Assembly (NCBI GenBank): GCA_948144175.1
Contig: CANXME010002275.1
Location: forward strand, 4,401,001 to 4,465,000
DNA length: 64,000 nt
Reading direction: 5' to 3'
From: Closterium sp. NIES-65
Lineage: Eukaryota > Streptophyta > Zygnematophyceae > Desmidiales > Closteriaceae
The position numbers and the translations under genes were made by a program. Each line of letters opens with the position of its first letter. The stretch's first letter is position 1. The notes under the pieces are model-generated. The model made no database searches, was not told where the DNA came from, and saw only the letters and a list, made by a program, of their open reading frames with translations. Shown piece by piece: positions 1 to 10,700 of this stretch.

Positions 1-3
1 CCC

Positions 4-1376
4 GTGCCGTTTTCGTCTCTTGCCGCGTCGTCAGCACTGTGGAGCGCATTGGCGCAACAGCTCTCGTCGGCGCAACAGATCTTGTCGGCCCAGCAGCGGC
101 AAATGTCGGCGGAACAACTGCTCACGTCGGCGGAACAGCGCTCGGCGGCGGAGCAGTTTCGGATGTCGTCCGCCATCGGCACAACTTCCGCTAGGAGAGG
201 CGGCGGCGGCGGCGCCGGTGGCGGAGGCGGCGGAGACGGCGGCGGTCGCGTTGGCGACGACGCGACATCTCAGGTAGTCGCAGCGCTGCGACCGCCGCCC
301 AGCGGGCGACCGCCGGACGACTCCGGCGAACCGTCGCTTGAGCTGAGCGACTGGCTTACGCGAATCACTCGAATCCCTGACCCTTTGGGTGGTCTGCGTA
401 GCGGTAAGCCGGTTACCAGGCAAAGCCAGCATGATTATGCCGCCCGTGCCGTTACCACTGGTACTGGAACTGCCATATCTGCTGGCGTGGTTGATGCGAG
501 ATTGCCCAGTGGACGAAGCGCGTCACACGCCGACGGTGGCGGAAACGTACGGTTAAGCGGCGGAAACTGGCTGGGGGGGGAGAGCGGAAGCGGAACGAGA
601 AGTGCTGCGGAAGGCGCAAGGGGCAGGGACGAAGGAGTTTTGTTCCCCCAATGGGAGCGAATGAACGACGCGCTTGCCTGGGGGTTTGGGTTCCGCGGCG
701 GGAGTTTACGCGCGTCACCCACCGAGCGCGCAACGCCCCGCGGCGGGAAGGGGGACGGCGCGTCAGCGAAGTTTTTCTCGTCTCCGCGTGAGCCCCGCAC
801 CGCACAGGGGGACGCAGTGAACGCGGGCGGGTTTATCACGGGCGGCGGCGGAAGCGTGGGTGGCGCGGGTTTAGCGTGGGGTGCGGCGGTCGGCGGTTTC
901 CGCCTGCATGGCGCAAGCGCGAGCGCGAGCGCGAGCGTGAGCGCGAGCGTGGGCGGAGAGAGCGCGGAGGTGATGGAACGAAGCCGCAGCGGCAGATCAA
1001 CGGATGGGAGCGAACGACAGGTGCGGCTTGATAGTGTTACAGCAGCGGCGACAACGAGAGAAACACAGACAGCTAGGATCATGGCCAGACCGAAATCTAC
1101 TCCGGCTCCTAGACCCGCACGGGAAGGATTCGCGGAGCTGCTTGATGCGTCAGGAACGCCACGGCGCGGAGGAGTGGCGAAAGCAGAGTCCTTGGGGATT
1201 CAAGAGGGGTTTGCGGGGTTTGGAGGTGGTGGAGAATCGTTTGAAGGGCGTGTTCCAACAGCGACCCTAGAACCAACTTCCCCTGCTGTTCAATTCGCTG
1301 CTGCAGGGGCTGCGGCTGCTGCCGCAGCTGCTGCTGCTGACGCTGCTGCTGCTGCTGACGCTGCTGCTGCTGCTGA

Positions 1377-1423
<47 letters not shown>

Positions 1424-1932
1424 ATGCCGCTGCTGTTACCAGCGCTGATCCCGTACCTCTTTCCGCAGCAGGCTCAGACTCGCTTGGTTCGGCAGAGGTT
1501 CGGTCACCACCCGGCCTCGCCCAGCAGCGGTTGTTCAGCCTTGGCGGGCCTTCCCTGTCCCCACTGCTTGACTCAACTGCCTGGCCACTTGCAGGCGCGG
1601 CGGAGAACCGACCCTGGATCCGAGGTTCGGGGCCGCACGAGTGCAAGGTTTGCCACATGCGGTTTCCAACCCTGCATGCACTGGGCGGGCACCAAAACGG
1701 GCACAGGGAATTACGGCTGCAGCGACAGAAGGAAAAGGCGGCAAAAGCAGCGGCCGCTGCTGCTGGTGCTGGTACTGCTGGTGGGAAGGGAGGTGGGGAG
1801 AGGAAGAGCAGGGCAAGGAAGCAGCAGAGCGACAGTGTTGCTGCTGTAGCACCAAGGCAGGGAGACGGTAAAGCCACAATGACCGCTGACTCGACACAGA
1901 AGTCACCTGGGAAGCAGCAGGGCAGCAGAGGC

Positions 1933-1979
<47 letters not shown>

Positions 1980-4900
1980 AGTGGCGAGGCAGGATAAGTC
2001 TGCATCCGTATCACAGAAGGAAGCAGAGGGAGGGGGAAGGGGTGGAGGAGGATCAAGAAAACAGCAAGACACGGGAGGGCGGCAAGACGCAGCAGGCCAG
2101 CAAGATCAAATGAGAGATCCACCTGAGAACCAAGACTCTCTGCTCAGGCAAGACACCACCCCGCGGAACCAAGGCACGCGGCATAAGAAAGGCACGCCGC
2201 AGGAGCAAGAGGTTTCTCGGAGGGAGCGAGAAACGTTCAAGAGCAGGGAGGGAATGGAGGGAAGGGAGGAGGAGGGTGTGCGTACGGATGCTGGTAGTGT
2301 TGGTGCTGGTGCTGGTGGTGCTGGTGCTGGCGGTGGTGACAGTGGTGGTGGCAGTGTTAGCAAGGGAAGGACCGCGGCCAGTGTCACTGTTCAATGCGAT
2401 GTTGGCACTGCAGGCCCTGCTGCCGTACCATGGGCGGCACAGTCACACACGTTACAATCACGCATGTTACGAGGAGGCAGCAGCCTGGGCACAGCGTCCC
2501 TCCCTTTCACCGTCATTCCACAGCCGGTTACCGTTACAATGGGCGAGGTGAAACCCGAGCCAGTAGATGCTGCCCATCCGACCGTTGGATGGAGGGGACG
2601 AGACATGGGAAGCGATCCTGGCCGTGCAATGGGAGAGGGAGGAGAGGGTGAGGGGAGTGTTCCGCAGTGGGAGGAGCGGTTGGGATGTAGACAAGATACG
2701 CTGACCAGGAGTGTGTTGGAGAGTATTTTTGGTGGGCTGACCTCCCGGTCTCCCCCTGCTGGTGACTTCGAGCGGCTGCAACAAGAACCGGAGCAACAAC
2801 ACCAGCAGCTGCAGCAGCAGCAGCAGCAGCAGCAGAACGAACAACACGAGCAGATTCGGCAGCAGCAGCACCCCCGCCACCACCAAAACCAGGAGCAGCA
2901 GCAGCCACAACAGCAGGAGCAACTGATGCAGCAGGAGAATGAGACTCACCGTCGGGAGGAGTTTCTGCTAGCAGCAGCAGGACGAGGAGGAGGAGGGGGA
3001 GGAGGAGGAGGAGGAGGAGGAGGAGGAGGAGGAGGAGGAGGAGGAGGAGGAGGAGGAGGAGGAGGAGGAGGAGGAGGAGTAGGAGGAGGAGGAGGAGGAG
3101 GAGGAGGAGGAGGAGGAGGAGGAGGAGGAGGAGGAGGAGGAGGAGGAGGAGGAGGGGGAGGAGGAGGGGGAGAAGGAGGAGGAAGAGGGAGAGGAGAGGG
3201 GACAGGAAGAGGAGGAGGAGCAGGAGGAGCTGCAGAAGAAACGAGCCTGCCGGAAACTTCTGGAGGACACGCCACAGAACACCCAGAGCATCCAGGGCAC
3301 TCGGTGTACCCAGGCCAGCCAGGGCAGCAGCACGGCCAGCACTTCAAGAATCCCAGGCAGCACTTTGCTCCTTGTTCAGAGCAGGGAGGCGCATCCCCCT
3401 TGCCTGTGCCTTCTGGAGGGGCCCTGCCAGTGCTGCTCCCAGAGCAGCATCCTCGTTATAGGGATGCTGCTGCATCGCAGCTAAGGCCGAAACGAGAAGC
3501 TTGTGAGGAAGGAGCAGCAGGAGGGGAGGAAGTTGCGTCTGGGGATGCGAGGAGGAGAAGGCTTTCCATGGATCGCGGTTTTGTGTCACCCAGGATTGCA
3601 GACCGTGCGACTTATAATGTGACTCAAAGCGCAACTCACCGCGCAATCCAAATCGCGACTCACAGCGCGATTCAAATCGCAACTCACAGCGCAATTCAGA
3701 GCCTGACTCGCAGCGCAATTCAAAGCATGACTTCCAACGCGACTCGCAGTGCGACTCACAGCACGTCCTCTCACAAGGCATTTGAATCTCCTCCTTCAAA
3801 GGGACCCTCGGAAATGTTTTTGGATCCTCCTGAGCCTTCCAGATTGTCTCTACAAGCACCCGCCCCAGTTTCAGCACCAGCAGCAGTCTCAGCATCAGCA
3901 CCAGCATCAGCACCAGCAGCAGCATCAGGCCCCCAGCAAATGGCAGGCCCCCAGCAAATGGCAGGCCCCCAGCAAATGGCAGGCCCCCAGCAAATGGCAG
4001 GCCCCTGCGCTACAGGATCACAGTGGTTCCCCACCTTCCAGGCGACTGTGTCCAAGTCATCAGCACACTACGCAGTCCTCTCAAAATGGGCAGCAGAATC
4101 TAGTGACGGGAGAGAGCCCAACTGGGCGGGAGCAGCAGGATCCTCTCGAGAGAATCAGCCACAGCAACGGCTGGCAGACGTCTCACCTGAAGGAGCAGGG
4201 CCAGATTGGATGCGCCGAGCTGCCGCCTCCTCCGTCTCAGCTCTTGAAGCACCCCCGGAAAGACCATTTCATCTCGCACAAAGACCGCAAAAGCGTTTGG
4301 GAGAGGACTCATCGGATGGAGGGGGTCCGAGGTGGATGCGCCCGTCTGCTGGGTCGTCCTCTTCGGCTTTAACATCAGATTCCACCCCCAGCCAGCCGGC
4401 CCGTGCTGCTGAGAGCTCCATTGCAGCTCTGCTGTCGTCTCAGGGTCGGGGAGAGGTTCGGGGAGAGGGTGATTGGATTGCTGGTGGTTCGGTTGGTGGT
4501 GCCGTGGGGCGGTTGGAAGGGCAGTGGCAGCAGATTCAAGGGTACCAGGTGCAGCAGCAGTTGAAGCAGCAGCAGCAGCAGCAGCAGCGTCTAGCAGGGG
4601 AGATGCAGCAGCAGCATTCAGCACAGCTGCAGATAGCACAGCAGCAGATAGCACAGCAGCAGATACAGCATCACCAGCACCAAGAGACTGTTCGCCTGGC
4701 AACGCCAGAAAGGAACCAGCCCACAGCAGAAACCGCATATCCCCCGTTTAAGCTGTCTCCGCGAGAGATGCACGAGTTTGTACACTTGGGCGAACACCAC
4801 AGCTATGCTCGCAGGGAGAATGAGCAGCTTCGCTATAAGACTCTCCAGCAACAGCAACCAGATCGAGGATTACGAATAGATATGCAGCAGCAAAAGCAAC

Positions 4901-5043
4901 AGACCACTGTAGAGGAGAGTGAACAGGTGGAGAGAAGCCATAGTGCTGCAAAAGATCCAGTAGCAACAGAGCCTCTGAACAGAGAGGATGCAGTAGCTGA
5001 TCCTGAAGCAGGTGGCAGGTTAGATTTGAGATTGTCCCTGTGA
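4..5043 (+). CDS. Single C2H2 zinc-finger protein with C-terminal EAR motif (putative transcriptional repressor)
   Basis: Open frame of about 1,679 residues, also open to the left edge, so the true start may lie outside; the first in-frame ATG is at 103. One plant-type finger is visible at residues 547-567: C547-X2-C550-X12-H563-X3-H567 with the helix ALGGHQNGH, a variant of the plant QALGGH helix. The last residues, LDLRLSL, form an LxLxL EAR motif, which in plants recruits TOPLESS-type co-repressors. Inference: a nuclear DNA-binding repressor. Most of the protein is low complexity: Ala runs (GCT repeats near 1310-1430 and 1934-1980), Gln runs (2808-2836, 4560-4590), a Gly run of about 65 residues from (GGA)n, and tandem peptide repeats. 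Family members are usually a few hundred residues, so this one is greatly enlarged. No splice sites were needed to keep the frame open. A convergent AIM32-like gene was its original downstream neighbour before transposons separated them. Confidence 0.82.
1311..1430 (+). repeat. GCT/GCTGAC trinucleotide tract encoding poly-Ala with Asp
   Basis: Imperfect (GCT)n with regularly spaced GAC codons, in frame in the zinc-finger gene, so it encodes Ala runs broken by Asp. A second pure GCT tract lies near 1934-1978. These are typical slippage-prone coding microsatellites. Confidence 0.9.
2982..3182 (+). repeat. (GGA)n tract, about 200 bp, encoding poly-Gly
   Basis: Nearly pure GGA triplets with one GTA and a few GGG interruptions, in frame, giving roughly 65 glycines. 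The opposite strand is (TCC)n and stays open in two frames, producing spurious poly-Pro and poly-Ser frames. Purine-only strand; triplex or slippage behaviour is plausible. Confidence 0.92.
3928..3999 (+). repeat. Four exact 18-bp tandem repeats encoding GPQQMA
   Basis: The unit ggcccccagcaaatggca occurs four times head to tail with no differences, encoding (GPQQMA)4 in the zinc-finger protein. Perfect identity suggests recent expansion. A separate degenerate array of roughly 24-bp units encoding ATHSAIQI-like peptides lies at 3600-3770. Confidence 0.95.
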
Positions 5044-5188
5044 CAGCACAGGAAAAATTTTGTAGTTCCTGCTTTGGTAGACATTCTCCTGTGAGCAGCA
5101 CAGGAGAGCTTTTGGAGTTGTAACTGTACTGATTTGACATCCAGATGATATGCGTTATGAATGGACTGGCAGAGTGCGCAGAATGTTG

Positions 5189-5194
5189 AATAAA
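5189..5194 (+). promoter_or_regulatory. AATAAA poly(A) signal of the zinc-finger gene
   Basis: Canonical AATAAA 146 bp after the stop codon. The gypsy G1 target duplication (5224-5228) begins 30 bp downstream, about where cleavage would be expected. Confidence 0.6.
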
Positions 5195-5228
5195 GAGAAT
5201 ACTGAAGTACTGAATTGACGTTAAAAGG

Positions 5229-5556
5229 TGTAAGGATTTTTCTCGATATTCCTTAGCGCGCCCTGCAACATCGCGTACAGCAGCAGCCGTTGTTCGCCCG
5301 TTACTGCTAACGGGGCTTCGCCGACTTCGCGCGCACTGTTTCACCAAACCTCGCACTGCTGGCCTAGCCGTGTCGGCCTACGCTTCGGGACTAGCCCGAG
5401 CCTCACTTCCAGCGTAGCACTAGCTAGCTCGCACGCACCGCGTTACCGTTTGCATGTTTCGCATATAAATGTTTGCTCATGCCTTCGCTCACATTTTGTA
5501 CTCGTTTTGACACCTTAGTGCAATTCTCGCTACTTCGATTCATTGCACCCGTAACA
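5229..5556 (+). repeat. G1 5' LTR
   Basis: 328 bp with TG...CA ends. A TATA-like motif (tataaa, 5464-5469) lies about 90 bp before the LTR end, a reasonable place for a U3/R promoter. Its partner is at 17583-17910. Only modest similarity to the 344-bp LTRs of G2 and G3, mainly at the termini and in the stretch after the TATA box. Confidence 0.94.
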
Positions 5557-5558
5557 CT

Positions 5559-5572
5559 TGGTATTCAGAGCC
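5559..5572 (+). other. G1 primer-binding site (initiator-Met tRNA type)
   Basis: tggtattcagagcc lies 2 bp after the 5' LTR. It matches the usual plant iMet primer site TGGTATCAGAGC with one extra T. G2 has the related ttggtaatcagagcc. The stretch 5573-5744 is the untranslated leader and holds nothing else I recognise. Confidence 0.8.
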
Positions 5573-5744
5573 TCTTTCTCTTCGGACCGCGCATCTCCGC
5601 ACCCCAGGAAATCCATTTTTATTTTTATTTTCACTCGAAGGGACTCACGCACCTTAGCACCTAGGAGTTGCTGTCCTCGCGTTCTCTCGTAAACGCGTGC
5701 AGCCACGACTGCGCCTAGACTAAGACGAGCCGACGCCATTCGGA

Positions 5745-6911
5745 ATGGCCGAACATATCGACGTCACTAGCCTCACGCAGGTTTGCATGGATGAGCTGCT
5801 GCGACAACTGCACGAAAACTCCGAAGAAATCGCGGCATTAACGGCGGAACGTACCTCCCTGCAAAATGACCTCGCACAAACACAATCCCAAGCACCTCGC
5901 ACTCCAAATTCAGCCCGCACCACAGGCATCGCAACACGGAAGTGTGGGGCAACCCGCGAGCGCCGCAAGTGATGGCGTCGTCCGCCATGACGGAGACGAC
6001 AACCACGGCACGACACACCCCGATGCGACGAATGCGGCCAGGAATCAGCCTCGATTCACGATTTCAGTGCCGGCCGGCGAATCAGCTTTACAGTACCGTC
6101 GCCAATGTCGCTGAAGCCGCAGCGTCCGCCATGCTTTGACCTGAGACAGCGGGGTGGTCCTACCGTTCAGGCGTGGCTTTTCACGTTGAACGTCTTCTTT
6201 GACGCGAACTACGTCTCGGAGGATACGGCGAAGATTCGTTACGCCGTGTCGTTGCTGCGAGGACCTGCCATGGACTGGTGGCGTGTCATCGTCACGAAGC
6301 CGGTGGACTACGCGACTCTACCGGCACGGGAAGGACAAACCGGACCCTGGGCGCCGTCGTATTTCGTGGAAGTGCCCCAGTATCGCACGTGGGACGCATG
6401 GTGCGCAGGTCTGCGCGCTCGGTTTGAGCCAATCGCGGCTTCGATCGCAGCGCGACAGAAGCTCTGCACTTGGCGCCAACTCGGTTCCGTCCAGAACTAC
6501 ACGAGCGGGTTTCTAGCGCTATGCGAGCAAGTGGGATACATGCACGAGAGCGAACGCATCGACCGCTACATCGGCGGCCTGCAACAAGACATCGCTTAGG
6601 AAATCCAGCTTCGCGGCGTCACCGATTTCCAGGAGATTCTCGCCATGGCGGAGAAACTCGATTTCTTCCGCCGACCGAGGCCGGGGTCCTACGGAGGAAA
6701 CAACTGGGGACATCAGTCTCGTGGGACGAACGAGGGCACTACGATACGTGCCGTCGCCGCGAATGCCGCTGCCGCACCGTTCAAAGGGTGCTGCTTCGCG
6801 TGCAAACGGCCGGGACACCGCAAGAGCGAATGCCCGGAAAACGCTAAGGGAAAGGGGGAAGCCGAGCAGCAGAAAGAGACCAAGCAGCAGGGAAACGCTA
6901 GGAGTCAGTAG
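5745..6911 (+). pseudogene. G1 gag remnant (capsid and CCHC zinc knuckle), frameshifted
   Basis: Begins MAEHIDVTSL, parallel to MADLNLATL in G2. The N-terminal coiled-coil-like part runs to 5972, then the homology shifts frame near 5900 and again near 6100. The retrotransposon Gag domain (6105-6596, with FDANYVSED and AMDWWRVIV) ends at a TAG at 6597-6599, then continues in frame 6645-6911 into a zinc knuckle CFACKRPGHRKSEC (CX2CX4HX4C), the nucleic-acid-binding part of nucleocapsid. At least two frameshifts and one stop make it nonfunctional. Confidence 0.88.
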
Positions 6912-6964
6912 CAGACGGGCCCTCTACTGACAGGTCACGCCGCTCGCCTGACCCAACCAACCCT

Positions 6965-7783
6965 CACTAAGTGATTGTGCCGGTTCACGCAATCGACCAC
7001 ACCCGGCAGAATAAGGAGGGTACTACAGTAGACAGCCCCATACTGCTTAGTGGGAAAATTGGGACAGACTTGGTTAAAATCCTTAGAGGGAGGGGCCAGC
7101 CACATCCTTATGAACACTGCCACAGCACAAAAACTGCGACAGTCACTGAACATATGTTTACCTGAGATCGACGCAAGACTGGTCGACGGCACGCCACTGG
7201 CGATACGGGAACGTGTGGACCGGGTTTGGATTCGATGCGGGGGTAACTTCACGTTTAGCCAGGAAATGCTCGCAACGACCCTCGACGGAACCGACATTTT
7301 ACTCAGCCGTGATTGGCTGCGACGACACAACCCGCGAATCGACTGGTCGACGGGTGACTGCACCGTGCGAGTGAACAGTAACAACATCGCCTTACCTCGC
7401 TGGGGCTCGCCTGAGTCTTCGTCGGTACGTGTCAATGCGATCACGATGAAACGCGCCGTAGCGGCAGGAGCTGACGTGTACGCGGTTGACATACTGGAAG
7501 CCGAGGCAGCAGAAAAAGGGGGGGATTTACAGAAACTGCTGACCGACATACCGGGTGATCTGGCAGCACTGTTGAAGCAGTACAGTGACATTTTCCCGGA
7601 CGACCTACCGACGGGACTGCCACCTCAGCGACCGCACGACCACAGGATAGAACTAGAACCGAGAGCACATCCAACAGTACAGCGAAAGATCCGAGTGACC
7701 TAGCCCGAATTGGACGAACTGAGGAAGCAGCTGGATTACCTGCTCAAGAAAGAGTTCATTCGCCCTAGTTCGTCGCCCTTCGC
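6965..7783 (+). pseudogene. G1 protease and start of reverse transcriptase, truncated
   Basis: Aligns with the G2 protease region (NTATAQKL, LDGTDILLSRDWLRR). The catalytic loop reads LEGGASH where G2 has IDGGASH, so the catalytic Asp is Glu here. A TAG at 7701-7703 replaces the Gln codon present in G2 (LTQPELDEL). The RT finger sequence EFIRPSSSPFA stops abruptly at 7783, where copia C1 begins. No RT catalytic motif survives in G1. Confidence 0.85.
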
Positions 7784-10700
7784 TGAGAAAACTAGAACGA
7801 GAATGAATAAACTATGAAACGGTTGGGTACAAGTACTAACCCTAATTGAGTTGTACCCCTTATGGGCTACCCCACTACAGCCTACACAAATGTATAAGCT
7901 ATAATGTTCCGACACACCCCCATAGGCAAAGTGGGGGAGAACAAGGGGTCACAAGACCAGTCAAGCAAAGCAAATCAAGCTCAGGGTGGATCACAAAGTC
8001 ACCACACATTCCGAGCACAGGTTCAAGGCCACAAAGCCTGTTCACATGCAGGAGTACATATATATGAAAGGCTAGACAAGCAAGAGCAGGTGTATATATA
8101 TATATGTAACAGTACAAACAAGGTCAAGAGGTGAGCAAGTGAGGCAAGGCAGGCTCAAGACCCAGCTGGGTAGAGAAGCGCTGATGATCACAAGGCGCAA
8201 GCACCTTGGTGAAGATATCAGCAGTGTTGGCCTCAGAGGCCACGTACACAAGACGCAGCTGACCACGCTGCTGCAACTCACGAGCAAGGAAGTAGCGAAG
8301 AGCAATGTGCTTCGTTCTGTGCTCCAGTCTGTGCTCCCGACACAAGGCCAGCATGGCCTTATTGTCTACGTACAGCACTGGAGAAGAAAGAGGCGGCTCT
8401 TCGAGGTCAGTCAGCAGGTAGGTGAGCCAGCGAAGCTCCTGTGCAGCCATGGCTCCTGCGTGGATCTCAGCCTCACAAATGGAGCCGAGAACAGAAGACG
8501 AGCGAGTAGCCCGCCACGAAACAGAGCCGGAACCAAGGCTGAAGGTGTAACCCTGTGACGACCGCTGCGTAGCCTGGTCGTCAGCCCAAGAAGCGTCTGC
8601 GTGCCCAGTGAGGACCACTGGACTGCACACTCCAAGCACAAGCCCCATGGCCGACGTACTGCACAAGTAGCGCAACACCCTCTTCGTTGCAGCCATGTGC
8701 TCCGGTTTGTGTCTCCCAGGAGCAACATAGCGTGCGAGAATGCTAAGAGGGTATGCAAGGTCTGGTCGTGTGCAGGTCATCAGGTACATGAGGCAGCCAA
8801 CAAGCTCTGGGTACGGGCGAGTCGACTCTACGAACTCATCCGAAGGCAGAGCTGAGAGCGAGTGGCGAGTAGACAGAGGAGTGGCCTGGTGTGAGGAGTA
8901 CGTGAAGCTGAAGCGCTGAAGGACCTGCTGCACCATGTGTGACTAAGTCAGGGTAATGGTGCGGCGTGCTCTGTCCCGGGTGATCTGCAAGCCAAGGTAG
9001 CTGCGCAGTTCACCCAGGTCTGTGCACGTGTGTCTCTTCTGCAGCTCGGACTACACGTGGGCGACTCCAGTAGTGTCCGCTGTGGCAAAGACCAAGTCGT
9101 CGAAGAAGTGTCTGTGCGCAAAAACAGCGACGGGTCGGCAGTAGAGGGAGCAAACCCAAGAGACGCAAGTGTAGTCCTCAGTGTGTCGTGCCACTCATGC
9201 GGTGCTTGGCAGAGACCGTAGACTGGCCGCCGGAGGCTCCACTGGGTGCCAGGAGGAAAAGACTTAGTGAAGCCAGGTGGGCGACGCAGCCAGGTCTCCT
9301 CGTGCAGGCTGCCCTGCAAGAAAGCAGTGCTGAAGTCAAGGAGAGTGTAGCTCGTAGTCACGGTGAGCAGCTACGTGCAGCAGTACCCGAAGAGTGGTCA
9401 TCTTCGGGGTGGGAGAGAAGGTTTGAAAGTAGTCAACTCCCTGCCGCTGACTGAAGCCACGAGCCACGTAACGCGCCTTGAAGACAGGCGGAGAACCTGG
9501 CGGCCGCTTCACCCTGAAGATCCACATGCCACTGACGATGTTCGCCCCAGGAGGGGGAACGTCGCCAACGTAGGTGCCTGAGGACTTCCAGGAAGCCATC
9601 TCTGCGTCCATAGCTGCCTGCCACTGAGAGGAGTAGGGACCCTCTATCGCCTCCGCGTAAGAGCGCGGAGTCGGGGTGTCAAGTGCATCCGGGTCTCCCT
9701 CAGGGGTAAGCAGAACGGACACGAGATGAGGTGAAGAAGCAACCAAGCACTGGAACTCCTCCTGCCTGTCCTCAAAGACGTCCGTGCCAAGGGCACACTC
9801 ACCCCCGACGGACGGAGGACAGACAGACTCAGAATCAGCAACAAGACTGGCAGCGTAGTCCACACGACAGCGAGCAGCAAAGTCGACGAGCTCAACAACT
9901 AGGGCAGACGCCTTAGTGGACTCAAAGGAAGGGTCAGAAACAGCAGTAGCAAGGAGACGCGTGACAGTAGGACTGGCAGCATGAAGAGAGTCCGACTTCG
10001 GGTCGGCAAGAGCAGGAAGAGAGGACTCAGGAGGAGAAGGCAAAGGGGCACGCAGAGGAGCAGAGGACGGATGCACAGACATCCGGTGCGTGCCAGGGAC
10101 AAGAGGAGGACGCGGACGCAAACCACGACCACTAATGCGAGTAGTACGGAGAGGCGACGCAGGGCGAGACACAGGCTCACGACGCTTAGCAAGACCTCCA
10201 GTAGGACCAGTGTAGGGAGAAAAAGCAAGCAGTGGGAAGGCCGGCTGTAACTGTAACTGTGATGGGACATGCTATGGACACTCTGAACCTGCTGAAGGAG
10301 CGGAACGAAGTACGGCCGAGGCTGCGCGGCGACTCCGGACACAGCATGGATAGCACCAGTACTCCCAGCGGTAGCACCAGTGCCAGCAGCACCTCCAGCT
10401 CCAGTACCTTCAGCAGCACCAGTAGCACCCCCAGTAGGACCGCCTCCAGAACCGACAGCAGTAGCATCAGCGCCAACACCCTCAGCAGCTCCTGCTCCAG
10501 AAGTACCCGCAGGCCCAGCAGCTCCAGTACTCCCAGGACAAGCACCTGCGGGACCCGCGGCACCAGCACCATTAGCAGCCGAAGAAACTCCAGCTCCAGC
10601 AGCACGCCTCCAGCGCCGGGCAAACCACTCGCGCAGCTCCTGTGGAGAGAGTGGCTCCCGCCGAGACAAAGCACTCGGAGAACGGCCAGGCACAACACCG

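Noticed and set aside
2946..3363. Poly-Pro and poly-Ser frames on the minus strand
   Set aside because: Complement of the (GGA)n coding tract of the zinc-finger gene.
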